DNA from: Roseibium sp. MMSF_3544
GTDB lineage: Bacteria > Pseudomonadota > Alphaproteobacteria > Rhizobiales > Stappiaceae
Reading direction: 5' to 3'
Assembly (NCBI RefSeq): GCF_030732845.1
Contig: NZ_JASHKA010000019.1
Coordinates: 61,039 to 125,038 of the forward strand
DNA length: 64,000 bases
Shown in pieces: positions 27,548 to 36,215 of this stretch (the first letter of the stretch is position 1; each line of letters starts with the position of its first letter). The notes below the pieces were generated by a model that was not told the origin of the DNA, did not search any database, and saw nothing but the letters and a program-made list of their open reading frames with translations. A program made the translations under genes and the position numbers.

Positions 27548-28654
27548 TCAAGGCAGGAACGGCAGGCTGACCAGTTCTCCGTCGACGTAGCGTCCCTCCT
27601 TTAACACCTGAACCTCGTCGCCCGCCCTGGCCTCCACCGAAATCAGCGCATAGCCGATCATGCGCTTGAGCCGATAGGACCAGGCCTTGTGTGTCATGTG
27701 ACCCACTTTTCGGCCGTTCTTCTCAATGTCCAGGCGGATCGACTGGTCTTCGTGTTCCTCCTTGTCGCCCAGCATTATGCCAAGCTGGTGCCGCTTTATG
27801 CCATCCGACCTGATTTGCCGCAGGGCCCTGATGCCGATGACTTCATCGTCAATTTCCAGATTCACATAGTTTCCCAGACGGACCTCAAAGGGATTGGTGC
27901 GTTCGTCGGTGTCCGTTCCCCAGTTCAGGAGGCCGCTTTCCGTGCGTTCTGACGGATTGGGGTAGCCCGGGCCGATATCGAACGGCTTGCCCGCTTCCTT
28001 GACGATCTGCCACAACGCGTCGCCCTTGGTTCCGTCCATGAGGTAAAGCTCGAAACCACCCTGTTTCGACCATCCGGACCTGGCAATTTTCAGCGGGATA
28101 CCTTCGATCTCTGCGCTGCCGAACCAGAAATATTTCAGATCCCGCACCCAATCGCCAAAGAGGCCCGCAACCACATTTTCCGCTTGCGGGCCTTGAACCG
28201 CCAGCGGAGACACGTCCGGCTCGGATATCTCCACGTCAAGCCCGCGCTCACCAGCGACACAGCTCGCCCAGAACCAGATGTCGGAATTGCCGATTGAAAG
28301 CCAATAACAGTCGTCTTCGATCTTGAGCGCGATCGGATCGTTGATCAGCGTACCCCGATGATCGCAGATCGGCACATATTTTCCCTGGTTGACCTTTTGC
28401 GTGGACAGATCCCTTGCGCAAAGAACCTGGGCAAGACGTGCAGCGTCGGGTCCCTTTAACTTTACCTGTCGCTGCGCGGCAACGTCCCACATCGATACGC
28501 CGTTTATCAGCCGCCAGTATTCGGCTTCCCGGTCGCCATATCCGCGCGGGATCAGCATTCGATTGTATGTGAGCAGCGACTCTGCACCCTCCGCGATCGT
28601 GGAATGATAGTAAGGGGATTTTCTGAGGCGTCCTGCTGAAACGATCTCTGCCAT
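27548..28654 (-). CDS. GcvT-fold protein resembling DMSP demethylase DmdA
   Basis: Tetrahydrofolate-dependent aminomethyltransferase-fold protein of 368 residues. Blocks resemble DmdA of marine bacteria: an N-terminal RLRKSPYY, then VSMWDVAAQRQVKLKG, DLSTQKVNQGKYVPICDH, VSPLAVQGPQAENV, IARSGWSKQGGFELY and a PNPSERTESGLLNWG segment. DmdA demethylates dimethylsulfoniopropionate to methylmercaptopropionate, passing the methyl group to tetrahydrofolate. The folate-binding GcvT core is clear, but the family also includes paralogues acting on sarcosine, dimethylglycine or unknown substrates. DMSP demethylation is therefore likely but not proven. No dmdBCD genes are adjacent. Confidence 0.8.
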   Translation of the reverse strand: MAEIVSAGRLRKSPYYHSTIAEGAESLLTYNRMLIPRGYGDREAEYWRLINGVSMWDVAAQRQVKLKGPDAARLAQVLCARDLSTQKVNQGKYVPICDHRGTLINDPIALKIEDDCYWLSIGNSDIWFWASCVAGERGLDVEISEPDVSPLAVQGPQAENVVAGLFGDWVRDLKYFWFGSAEIEGIPLKIARSGWSKQGGFELYLMDGTKGDALWQIVKEAGKPFDIGPGYPNPSERTESGLLNWGTDTDERTNPFEVRLGNYVNLEIDDEVIGIRALRQIRSDGIKRHQLGIMLGDKEEHEDQSIRLDIEKNGRKVGHMTHKAWSYRLKRMIGYALISVEARAGDEVQVLKEGRYVDGELVSLPFLP

Positions 28655-28856
28655 TGTGCGGTCCTGTGCGGATCAACATGTCCTAGAATCGCAGTATTGC
28701 TGAGTTTCAGGCAGGAGGGGAAAGAACTTTGTTGCACGTCTGCGCGGCGGGTGTTTTCTTTTGCCCCTTCACTTTTTTGCTTATGCCGTTTCGCACCCGA
28801 TTTTCCTTGAAGTGTCTGATGAGACGTCTTACACCGGCGCGAATAAGTAATCTTAC

Positions 28857-28883
28857 GTATCCCGGTCCGTAAGGACCCGATAC
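28857..28883. promoter_or_regulatory. Hairpin upstream of the bicarbonate permease gene
   Basis: GTATC-CCGGTCC and GGACC-CGATAC form an imperfect inverted repeat with a GTAA loop, ending 25 bp before the TTG start of sbtA. It could be an operator or a leader hairpin that affects translation. No T-run follows, so a terminator is unlikely. Confidence 0.4.
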
Positions 28884-28908
28884 GCGTGGGTTAAGGGTAC
28901 GACAGACA

Positions 28909-29904
28909 TTGGTTGAGACAATTCTTTCGTTGGCGGCGGAAAACCTGCTGTCGCCGATCATCCTCTTCTTTGCGCTTGGCCTGGCTGCAGCAATTGCCCG
29001 ATCGGATCTGTCGGTGCCTGAAGCTGCGGCGAAGGCGCTCTCGATCTATTTGCTGTTTGCAATCGGCTTCAAGGGCGGGGTCAGCGTGAGCGAACACGGG
29101 GTGGATGCGACCCTCCTGCTTGCGTTGGTCGCAGGTGTCATTCTCTCCTTTGCCATTCCCTTCACCGCTTTCGGCCTGCTGCGCATGATGACGCGACTGG
29201 GGACAGTCGATGCAGCCGCCGTTGCCGGTCACTACGGGTCGATTTCCATTGTCACCTTTGTCGCGGCGACATCCGTTCTGCAAAGCCAGGGCATTGCCAG
29301 CGAGGGTTATCTTGTCGCCGTGGCTGCTGCGATGGAAGCGCCTGCCATTCTTTCCGCCCTCTGGCTTGCCGCAAGATTTTCCTCTGCCGACAAGAACGCC
29401 GAGCGTGCCAAGGGAACCAAGGGTCTTTTGAGGGAAATTCTGCTGAACGGCTCGATCGTGCTGCTCGTCGGTTCATTCTTCATCGGTATGCTTTCCGGAC
29501 CCAAGGGCCTGTCCGAGATCGAGAGCTTCATTGTGTCGCCCTTCAAGGGAGTGCTGTGTCTCTTCCTTCTGGACATGGGCCTTGTCGCCGGGCGCGGGCT
29601 GCGCAGCAGCGCCGGACTTATGCGCCCGGGGTTGATCCTGTTCGGGATCCTGATGCCCATCATTGGTGCGGTTGCGGGCCTGATTGCCGGCAGCCTGATC
29701 GGACTGTCCGTCGGCGGGACCATGCTTTTGATGACGCTCAGCGCATCTGCGTCCTACATTGCCGTACCGGCGGCCATGCGTGTCGCGTTGCCGGAAGCAA
29801 ATCCCTCCATATATCTGACCATGTCGCTTGGAATCACGTTTCCGTTCAACCTGACGGTTGGTATTCCGCTTTACTTGAGCATCGCCCAGGCCACCGGAGG
29901 ATAA
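28909..29904 (+). CDS. sbtA: SbtA-type sodium-dependent bicarbonate permease
   Basis: Integral membrane protein of 331 residues with about ten hydrophobic segments. Family features include FKGGVSVSEHG after the second helix, the conserved GHYGSISIVTFV segment, and FLLDMGLVAGRGL in the second half, as in SbtA bicarbonate:sodium symporters of cyanobacteria and their proteobacterial relatives. The next gene, 4 bp after its stop, encodes a PII-like protein, the SbtB position, and a beta-carbonic anhydrase follows. That arrangement strongly supports an inorganic-carbon uptake role. The start is TTG at 28909, preceded by an AAGGG site. Substrate specificity has not been shown for alphaproteobacterial members. 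Confidence 0.88.
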   Translation: MVETILSLAAENLLSPIILFFALGLAAAIARSDLSVPEAAAKALSIYLLFAIGFKGGVSVSEHGVDATLLLALVAGVILSFAIPFTAFGLLRMMTRLGTVDAAAVAGHYGSISIVTFVAATSVLQSQGIASEGYLVAVAAAMEAPAILSALWLAARFSSADKNAERAKGTKGLLREILLNGSIVLLVGSFFIGMLSGPKGLSEIESFIVSPFKGVLCLFLLDMGLVAGRGLRSSAGLMRPGLILFGILMPIIGAVAGLIAGSLIGLSVGGTMLLMTLSASASYIAVPAAMRVALPEANPSIYLTMSLGITFPFNLTVGIPLYLSIAQATGG

Positions 29905-29908
29905 GCCC

Positions 29909-30220
29909 ATGGAGATGAACGACGCTAAACGGGTGGAAATCATCATAGAAGCGCCGATGGAAACCCGGCTGACGGATACGCTCGATGAAGCCGGGGTCAC
30001 CGGTTATACGATCCTGCCGGTCATGGGCGGCAGCGGACGGTCCGGACGCTGGAGCCGTGAGGGCCAGGTGTCCAGGGCAGGCGGCATGGTGGCAATCATC
30101 TGCATCATTCGGCCGGACCGGCTGGAGGTGCTGCTCGAAGCTGCATTCGAGGTGGTTGAACGCCATATTGGCGTGGTGACCGTGTCGGACTGCTCGGTCC
30201 TGCGTGCGGAACGTTTCTAG
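29909..30220 (+). CDS. PII-like signalling protein (SbtB-like)
   Basis: Ferredoxin-fold PII-superfamily protein of 103 residues, placed directly after sbtA as SbtB is in cyanobacteria. It has the GYTILPVMGGSG strand-loop and VERHIGVVTVSDCSVLR C-terminal block of PII-like proteins. The T-loop region (about 42-58) lacks the canonical GlnB tyrosine that is uridylylated, which separates it from nitrogen PII proteins. By analogy it may bind adenine nucleotides such as cAMP and gate the permease. The stop-to-start distance of 4 bp implies translation from one transcript. Confidence 0.85.
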   Translation: MEMNDAKRVEIIIEAPMETRLTDTLDEAGVTGYTILPVMGGSGRSGRWSREGQVSRAGGMVAIICIIRPDRLEVLLEAAFEVVERHIGVVTVSDCSVLRAERF

Positions 30221-30337
30221 GCAATTCAGGTCCCTGATCCAAAAAGCGTAATCGGGTTGGCCGATTTGCTTTCAACCGGCCAAGTGATAAGAAGCATCCC
30301 TAACGCACACAAAGTGCTGTTAAGGAGGGCCTTTCCG

Positions 30338-30997
30338 TTGACATTTCCCACACCGCTTCTGGAGGGTTACGGCCGCTATCTGAACAAGGGTTTCGTCCGC
30401 TACAAGGAAACCCACGAACGCCTTGCGGTTTATGGCCAGAAGCCGGATGTGCTGGTGATTTCCTGCTGCGACAGCCGGGTGACGCCGGAAGGCATCTTTC
30501 ACGCTGGTCCGGGTGAACTGTTCGTCATACGCAATGTCGCCAATCTCGTGCCACCGTATGAAGAAAGCCAGGGCCAACACGGCACAAGCGCTGCGATCGA
30601 ATTCGCGGTCAACAGCCTGAAGGTCAAGCATATCGTTGTCATGGGCCACGGCCAGTGCGGCGGTGTAAAGGCGTTTCGTGAGCATGCCAACGATCCGATG
30701 GCGACCGGCGAATTTATCGGCCGCTGGATCAAGCTCCTGGAACCGGCTGCGATCGCCATGGCCTGCATGCCGATCGACAAGTCGGACGACCCCCAGCTGG
30801 CCATGGAATATGCCGGCATCAGGCAATCGCTGAAGAACCTCTTGACCTTTCCATTCGTTGAAAAGGCGGTTGATGAAGCGGGCTTGGCGCTGCATGGCGC
30901 CTGGTTCGACATCGGCTCGGGTGAACTCAGGCTGATGGACCCGGAAAACGAACGCTTTGAAACGGCGCTGCCCGAAGCTTTGAAAGACCCGGATTGA
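30338..30997 (+). CDS. Beta-class carbonic anhydrase
   Basis: Zinc enzyme of about 219 residues interconverting CO2 and bicarbonate. The zinc ligands are in place: Cys43-x-Asp45-x-Arg47 (SCCDSRVTPEG), with His104 and Cys107 in GHGQCGG. The start is the TTG at 30338, after a strong AAGGAGG site; an upstream in-frame start at 30257 would add 27 residues with no support. It follows the SbtA and PII-like genes and the three form an inorganic-carbon module. With ccr 6 kb away, supply of CO2 or bicarbonate to reductive carboxylation is a reasonable, though unproved, role. Confidence 0.95.
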   Translation: MTFPTPLLEGYGRYLNKGFVRYKETHERLAVYGQKPDVLVISCCDSRVTPEGIFHAGPGELFVIRNVANLVPPYEESQGQHGTSAAIEFAVNSLKVKHIVVMGHGQCGGVKAFREHANDPMATGEFIGRWIKLLEPAAIAMACMPIDKSDDPQLAMEYAGIRQSLKNLLTFPFVEKAVDEAGLALHGAWFDIGSGELRLMDPENERFETALPEALKDPD

Positions 30998-31017
30998 TGC
31001 CTGGGGAAGGGGACAAC

Positions 31018-31536
31018 ATGCAGATAGGCACCGATCTCTTTCAGCGCCTTGCTGCTTACAATTCCTGGATGACCGACAAGGCCTATGCGGCCGCGGACAA
31101 GATGAGCGATCAGGAGCGCAAGCAAGATCGTGGCGCGTTCTTTAAGTCCGTGCACTCGACGCTCAATCACATTCTCTTCGCCGATCGCGTGTGGATGCGC
31201 CGCTTCACAGACCGGAGTTATGACGTCAAAGGCATGGGCGTCGACCTCTTCGAAGAATACGCGGAGCTGCGCGCGGCACATATGAGCATGTGCGCAGACA
31301 TTGAGACCTTCACGGGTCAGCTCACCGACGACTGGCTCGGCGAAGACATGAACTGGACCCGAAGCACCGACGGTGTTTCAAGGGTCCGCCCGCGATGGCT
31401 GCTCGTGATGCACATGTTCAATCACCAGACCCATCACCGCGGTCAGCTGTCGACCCTTTTCACGCAATCCGGCATCGATATCGGGATCACCGATCTGCCC
31501 TATATGCCGGACCTTGTCGACGACTTCGGTGGCTGA
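31018..31536 (+). CDS. DinB/YfiT-family putative metalloenzyme
   Basis: Four-helix-bundle protein of about 172 residues. Three metal-binding histidines of the DinB fold are visible: one in HSTLNHILFADRVW, and two in the C-terminal HMFNHQTHHRGQ block. Characterised relatives are thiol S-transferases using bacillithiol or mycothiol, or hydrolases; most proteobacterial members are uncharacterised. The ATG at 31018 follows a GGAAGGGG site; a frame start at 30994 overlaps the carbonic anhydrase stop. It probably sits at the end of the sbtA transcript by proximity, with no obvious functional link. Confidence 0.9.
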   Translation: MQIGTDLFQRLAAYNSWMTDKAYAAADKMSDQERKQDRGAFFKSVHSTLNHILFADRVWMRRFTDRSYDVKGMGVDLFEEYAELRAAHMSMCADIETFTGQLTDDWLGEDMNWTRSTDGVSRVRPRWLLVMHMFNHQTHHRGQLSTLFTQSGIDIGITDLPYMPDLVDDFGG

Positions 31537-31694
31537 ACAGGTCGGGCCGCGCGCGTGATTTCAAGTGATCAAGATGCTCCATTCGAAGCAGACACAGGAT
31601 GAATACCTATCTTTCTCTGTTTGACACAAGCGCGGTATCTCCGCTTGAGTAAGATCCGGTAAACGCTGCCCACTTCGGGTTCACGGGGGCAAAA

Positions 31695-33062
31695 GTGCTG
31701 AGACTGACGGAAGAAAGCCGGCGGCTGTGGATCATTTGTTCTATGGGTGTCCTGTCAGGGCTCGTCCTTCTCGACGAGACAATCCTGGGCGTTGCCCTTC
31801 CGTCGATCCGCTCGTCGCTCGATCTTTCTGCCGGAACGACACATTGGATCGTCAACGCCTATTTCCTGACATTGACCTGCCTGGCTGCCCTTGGCGGCAA
31901 ATGTGTTGACCTATTTGGTCTGAAGCCCGTGCTTGTTGTCAGCGGCGCCGTGTTTGCCGCGTCTTCCCTTTTTGCCGGTTTTGCCGAAGACGGCGCCTTT
32001 CTGATTGCCATGCGGGCACTCCAGGGCGTCGGTGCGGTGTTTATTTTTGCCTTGTCCCAGGCTGGGGCCAACATGGCGTATCCGAAGGAAAAACGCGGGT
32101 TGGGCATAGGCATTTACGCGGCGATGGCGACCATCTTTCTTGCTGTCGGTCCTTTGGTCGGCGGTGTCGTTACCCACTATGTTTCCTGGAACTGGGTGTT
32201 CTGGTTGAACATTCCGATTGTCACGATTGTCGGGGTTATAGCTTTTCTTGTCTGGGAAGAGCCCCGCGAACGAACCACCGAGCGGCATATCGACGGGGTC
32301 GGTGTCGTGTTTCTGCTGATCGGATTGACGGGACTCGTATTCGCTCTGATGCAGGGCGCCACGCTCGGTTGGGGAAGCGCTGTAATTCTCTTGAGCGCGG
32401 CCTTGGGAATTGCCGGTCTGATTGGCCTTGACCGGTATGAACACCGGCAGAAACAGCCACTGATAGATGTGAAGCTGTTCCGGGTTCCCGAATTCCTGAG
32501 CGCCTGCATTGTTTTTATGGCCTGCCAATATGCCCTGATTGTTATGGCGGTGTTCTTTCCCATCTTCTTGCAGAACGAGATGGGATACACTCCGGCACAG
32601 GCGGGCGTGGCCGCCCTCATTGCCGTCATTGCATTTCCCTTCATTTCCGCGCCCGTGGGCAGGTTGGCGGACAAGTTGGGCTCACGCCCGGTTGTGATGA
32701 CCGGGCTGTTTTTCTCCGGGTCGGCGACACTTCTTCTCGGGTTTTTGCTGCCTCAGAAATCCTATCTGCTTTTTGCAGTGCCTTTGCTGGTCTGGGGCAT
32801 CGCGATGGTCTGTATTGCAGGGCCGTCGAGGCGTATCGCGGTCAATGCTGCGCCGGAAAACGAGCAGGGCCAATTGAGCGGCACCATTGTCACTATCCGG
32901 CTACTTGGTTCCACAATTGGTGTTGCCATTTCGAGTGCGATGATTACCGCTGGCTTCAGCATTCCGACGGTCTTTTTGGTCTGCGGATCGCTTCTCTTTG
33001 CTGGCCTTGCTCTGTCGTTTCTGGCGCTGAGCGAGGCGAAATCGGCCAAAGACGGTTCCTGA
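31695..33062 (+). CDS. MFS transporter, DHA2 drug:proton antiporter type
   Basis: Membrane protein of 455 residues with about 14 hydrophobic segments. Motif C-like region and the LDETILGVALPSIRSSLDLSAGTTHWIV start are typical of EmrB/QacA-type antiporters: the LD-x-T-I motif in helix 1 with a conserved acidic residue. RALQGVGAVFIFALSQAG represents the fourth and fifth helix region. The start is GTG at 31695. The substrate is unknown. It is monocistronic and convergent with the alpha/beta hydrolase gene. Confidence 0.92.
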   Translation: MLRLTEESRRLWIICSMGVLSGLVLLDETILGVALPSIRSSLDLSAGTTHWIVNAYFLTLTCLAALGGKCVDLFGLKPVLVVSGAVFAASSLFAGFAEDGAFLIAMRALQGVGAVFIFALSQAGANMAYPKEKRGLGIGIYAAMATIFLAVGPLVGGVVTHYVSWNWVFWLNIPIVTIVGVIAFLVWEEPRERTTERHIDGVGVVFLLIGLTGLVFALMQGATLGWGSAVILLSAALGIAGLIGLDRYEHRQKQPLIDVKLFRVPEFLSACIVFMACQYALIVMAVFFPIFLQNEMGYTPAQAGVAALIAVIAFPFISAPVGRLADKLGSRPVVMTGLFFSGSATLLLGFLLPQKSYLLFAVPLLVWGIAMVCIAGPSRRIAVNAAPENEQGQLSGTIVTIRLLGSTIGVAISSAMITAGFSIPTVFLVCGSLLFAGLALSFLALSEAKSAKDGS

Positions 33063-33068
33063 ACGACG

Positions 33069-34238
33069 TTACTTCGCCTTTATGCGCTCGATGATCGACT
33101 TCATGTTGTTGCGCAGGTTGTCGGCCCGGAACCGGAGAACATCGATCTGGTGAGCCGTTTCGCGCGCTCCGAATTGGCCGTACCAGAAGAAATGGTTGCC
33201 GGGAACGCGCGCGTTGAGAGCGCCGGAGGTTGCGTAGGACATTTCGTCCATGAGGCCCTGCCACTCCTGCGGATCAATATTTTCGGTGCCGTCGAAGGCC
33301 GGTTCGACGATGTTTCGGAAAAGATGCTGGATCTGGTAGATGCCCCAGTTTCCGCGGTCCGTTGCCGCATGCACAGTGTCGAGGATCTTGTTCCCGGAAA
33401 TTGTCACAACGAGTGGGAAGTCCGAAAATTTCAGTCCGCCTGTGTCCGAAATCGACCAGTCGAGGTCTTTCACGTATTTCCCGTCCTCATATTTTGAGGC
33501 CATCATGATCGCGTTCAGGGCAACGGGGATCGGCCCGAGAATATCAGTCTCGAAAACATTCCATGGAATGATAGCGTGGCCGTTCATTTCGTCCTGTGCC
33601 CAGACATACTGTTTGAACAGGTCGTAAAACTGCGGTGCTGCCGACAGACCGTCTGCCTGTTCCTTGATTTCGCCCGGAGCTGCAAGCAAAAGAGGGACTG
33701 GTGGCGTTGACGCGAGCGAGACAAAGAGTTCGACATTCAAGCCTTCGGCCTGGGCAGCTTCATAAACGGACTGGGCGATCTGCCCGCCTGCGCTCCACCC
33801 CATGACGATAACGTCTTTGGAAAGCCCCTCGCGCTCAATGTAAAACTTTGCACTGGCCGCGACCTGTTTGCCCCAGTCCCGGATGGTGAAGTCCGGATAG
33901 ACCTTGGAATACACCTTGTTGCCAGTCGGGTAGGACGCCCCCAGGAACGAATACCCCAATTGCCCAAGCCAGTAGGCGAGAAAATCCTTGTCGTCGCCTC
34001 CGGGATAGCCGTAGGCGACCCGTGCAAGATGAAACCCTCCGGGAACAAATATCATCAGGGGTTTGGACGAACTGCCCGCTTTGAAATAGGTGAGCGTTTC
34101 GATCCCGTTGGTGGAAAGCAATTCTTCCCCCGGATAGACATCCGCAGTCGCCTTCAGCCTCTCCACCTTCCAGGTGTCCTGGGCGTAAGCACCCGATCCG
34201 AAAACAACAAAAAGAAATACGAAAAGGAATCTTGTCAT
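33069..34238 (-). CDS. Exported alpha/beta-hydrolase-fold protein
   Basis: Secreted protein of about 389 residues with a signal peptide (MTRFLFVFLFVVF to GAYAQ). An alpha/beta-hydrolase core is indicated by LMIFVPGGFHLA (oxyanion loop), the nucleophile elbow GWSAGGQ (Gly-x-Ser-x-Gly) and a C-terminal GNHFFWYGQFG that may hold the catalytic His. The substrate is unknown; esterase or peptidase activity is possible. The start chosen gives a standard signal peptide; a longer frame adds eight residues. It is 6 bp from the stop of the convergent MFS gene. Confidence 0.75.
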   Translation of the reverse strand: MTRFLFVFLFVVFGSGAYAQDTWKVERLKATADVYPGEELLSTNGIETLTYFKAGSSSKPLMIFVPGGFHLARVAYGYPGGDDKDFLAYWLGQLGYSFLGASYPTGNKVYSKVYPDFTIRDWGKQVAASAKFYIEREGLSKDVIVMGWSAGGQIAQSVYEAAQAEGLNVELFVSLASTPPVPLLLAAPGEIKEQADGLSAAPQFYDLFKQYVWAQDEMNGHAIIPWNVFETDILGPIPVALNAIMMASKYEDGKYVKDLDWSISDTGGLKFSDFPLVVTISGNKILDTVHAATDRGNWGIYQIQHLFRNIVEPAFDGTENIDPQEWQGLMDEMSYATSGALNARVPGNHFFWYGQFGARETAHQIDVLRFRADNLRNNMKSIIERIKAK

Positions 34239-34325
34239 TGTTCCGCTGCCTCCTGCAGCCAAGCGTTCGCTCTGACTGGATCAATTTTTCCAATGGAAGC
34301 AGGTCAATGCAACAGAATTGTTACC

Positions 34326-35219
34326 TCACACGATGAAGAGAAGAGCGCTGCCCGCGATCACGAGGGCGGCTCCGGCCCAGGCCCCGAGTGCCGGAAATTC
34401 CTTCGTGCGCCACCACATCATCGGCAGCATGACGGCAGGCGTTGTAGCGGAAAGCGTTGCAACGATGCCGACCTCGCCACCTGAAAGGGCATAGAGGATC
34501 AGTGTCATGCCGATGCCCATGCCGAGCAGTCCGGACACTGCGATAATGCCGACAACGGGAAGCGTGAAGCGGCCGGCAGGCTTGACCCAACTGAACGGCA
34601 GTCGCATCAGCAGAACGAGACCGATGGCGGCGACGCCGACGCGGATGCTTGACGCTGCGACCGGATCGGCACCCGTTTCCATCACGGGGCGTGCGATCAG
34701 GGAGCCGATCGATTGCGACAGGGCCGCTGCGAGCCCGAGAAGAACACCGACCCAGAGCGGGCCCTTGATACTTTCCCACTTGTGAAGCTGCGACTTGCGT
34801 TTGCCGAAGCGGATCGCAAGAAGGACCCCGAGAAAGATCAGCGCAATCCCGGTCACTTGCATGCCGGTCAGGGTCTCGTCCAGGATCATCCAGCCCAGGA
34901 TTGCCGACATCGGTGCGTTCAAGGAGAACAGCATGGCGGTGCGTCGCGGGCCCATCCGGTTCAGTGTCAGAAACAGAGCCGTGTCGCCCATGAAGATGCC
35001 AATGAAACCGGACAGGACCAGGGGCAGGATCTGGTCATTGCCAATCGTATTCCAACCGCCCGCAACCATCACCCAGGCACACAGCATCAGCGTGACAAGC
35101 ACCATGCGCGTGCAGTTGAAGGCGATTGCGCCCAAATGCTGGGCTGGAGCTGCAGACAGGAGACCGGTCAGTGCCCAGAGCGTTGCGGCCCCAAGCGCGG
35201 CGGCTTCATAGAGATACAT
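34326..35219 (-). CDS. EamA/DMT-family transporter
   Basis: Ten-helix drug/metabolite transporter of 297 residues built from two EamA repeats. The first repeat includes MGDTALFLTLNRMGPRRTAMLFSLNAPMSAI, the second has GGEVGIVATLSATTPAVMLPMMWW, giving the internal duplication typical of the family. Substrate is unknown; amino acids, nucleobases and drugs are handled by relatives. The tenA gene on the same strand ends 3 bp before this gene starts, so the two are likely co-transcribed, which may hint at a thiamine-related substrate. Confidence 0.9.
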   Translation of the reverse strand: MYLYEAAALGAATLWALTGLLSAAPAQHLGAIAFNCTRMVLVTLMLCAWVMVAGGWNTIGNDQILPLVLSGFIGIFMGDTALFLTLNRMGPRRTAMLFSLNAPMSAILGWMILDETLTGMQVTGIALIFLGVLLAIRFGKRKSQLHKWESIKGPLWVGVLLGLAAALSQSIGSLIARPVMETGADPVAASSIRVGVAAIGLVLLMRLPFSWVKPAGRFTLPVVGIIAVSGLLGMGIGMTLILYALSGGEVGIVATLSATTPAVMLPMMWWRTKEFPALGAWAGAALVIAGSALLFIV

Positions 35220-35222
35220 CGC

Positions 35223-35963
35223 TTAGGTCCGGTCGAGGTCTCCACCAAGTTCTGGCGGCGTGCCAGTCCAGGCGGCTTCGAAAAAGGCGTGTTCCAGTAG
35301 GCTCATTTGCCGGAACAGGTGGACAAGTGTCTCCTGTTCGTTGACACCAAGATCCGGTCCGATGTGGTCGATCTCGCTCCTGATCCAGTTCACGAACGTT
35401 TCGAAGCCCGGAACCGCGTGCAGGTCAATCCATTCTGCGAGATAGAATGCCTGAGGCCGCGGTTTTCCAGCCTCTCGTTGGCCCCAGGTAAGGTAGCACC
35501 ACTCGGCGCAGAGCAGGCAGGTGAGTCCTTCCGCATACGTTCCTTTGCCGGACGACGTCAGGAGAAGATCGGAAAATGCCCGCGTGACCGGGCCTTGGGC
35601 TGCCTTTTCGTAGGTTTCGCGGGGGACGCCGAGTGCATCGAACGAGCGCAGGAAATAGTCGTTTTCTTCTGAAGTCAGCAGCGCAAGAAACGACGAAAGC
35701 CGCGATTTGGAGCGCATGCTGGGCGCTTTGGCAACGAGAAAACCAAGGGTCGACGCCAGATCGGTAATGAATGTGTAGTCCTCGATCAGATAGCGGACGT
35801 ACGCCTCGTCGGGCATCGAGCCGTCACCGATGGCGTGCGTGAAGGCGTGGTTCGTAGCGTCCGTCCAATAGGGCTCCGCACGGGACGCGAGCCAATCGGT
35901 GAACCGGGCGCCGGGAACCGAAGCCTGGTAGTCCTGAATGGATCCTTGGAACGAAGTGTTCAT
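35223..35963 (-). CDS. tenA: TenA-family thiaminase II-like protein
   Basis: Helical-bundle protein of about 246 residues that, in characterised members, hydrolyses aminopyrimidine thiamine-degradation products so they can be reused. Family features include AFTHAIGDGSMPDEAYVRYL, the Cys pair in LLCAEWCYLTWG (the nucleophile Cys is usually here), and the C-terminal FRQMSLLEHAFFEAAW with acidic and aromatic residues. The start at 35963 (MNTSFQGS) matches the family; an earlier in-frame codon adds 21 residues. No other thiamine gene is adjacent, but an EamA transporter gene follows 3 bp downstream. Confidence 0.9.
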   Translation of the reverse strand: MNTSFQGSIQDYQASVPGARFTDWLASRAEPYWTDATNHAFTHAIGDGSMPDEAYVRYLIEDYTFITDLASTLGFLVAKAPSMRSKSRLSSFLALLTSEENDYFLRSFDALGVPRETYEKAAQGPVTRAFSDLLLTSSGKGTYAEGLTCLLCAEWCYLTWGQREAGKPRPQAFYLAEWIDLHAVPGFETFVNWIRSEIDHIGPDLGVNEQETLVHLFRQMSLLEHAFFEAAWTGTPPELGGDLDRT

Positions 35964-36105
35964 TTGGAAGCGCCTTCTCGTGCAGCTGGCCTTAACTTCG
36001 TGGTCCTTGAAGGAAAGATCAGGCAATCAAACGTGCGTCTGCAAAACGCCCTCATCGGGAGGAGGATCGAAGGCGGGCTTCGAACCGCGGGCGGGCACTG
36101 TGTCC

Positions 36106-36153
36106 GCAGCCCACCTTTCGAGGCTTTGCTTCGCTCCGCATCTCAAGATGAGG
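36106..36153. repeat. Decayed half of dispersed type I repeat
   Basis: GCCCACCTTTCGAGGCTTTG followed by TCTCAAGATGAGG matches, with several changes, the right arm of the palindrome at 23201-23243. Only the right half is recognisable. It lies between tenA and asd. Confidence 0.5.
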
Positions 36154-36181
36154 TTGGGAGTTTTGGTCGGCACTGGGCTGG

Positions 36182-36205
36182 AAAACGGGCGCCGGGCGGC
36201 GCCCG
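36182..36205 (-). terminator. Rho-independent terminator of asd
   Basis: On the minus strand an 8-bp stem (CGGGCGCC with GGCGCCCG, four-base loop) is followed by TTTTC, 11 bp past the asd stop codon. Confidence 0.85.
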
Positions 36206-36215
36206 CCAAGAGACT

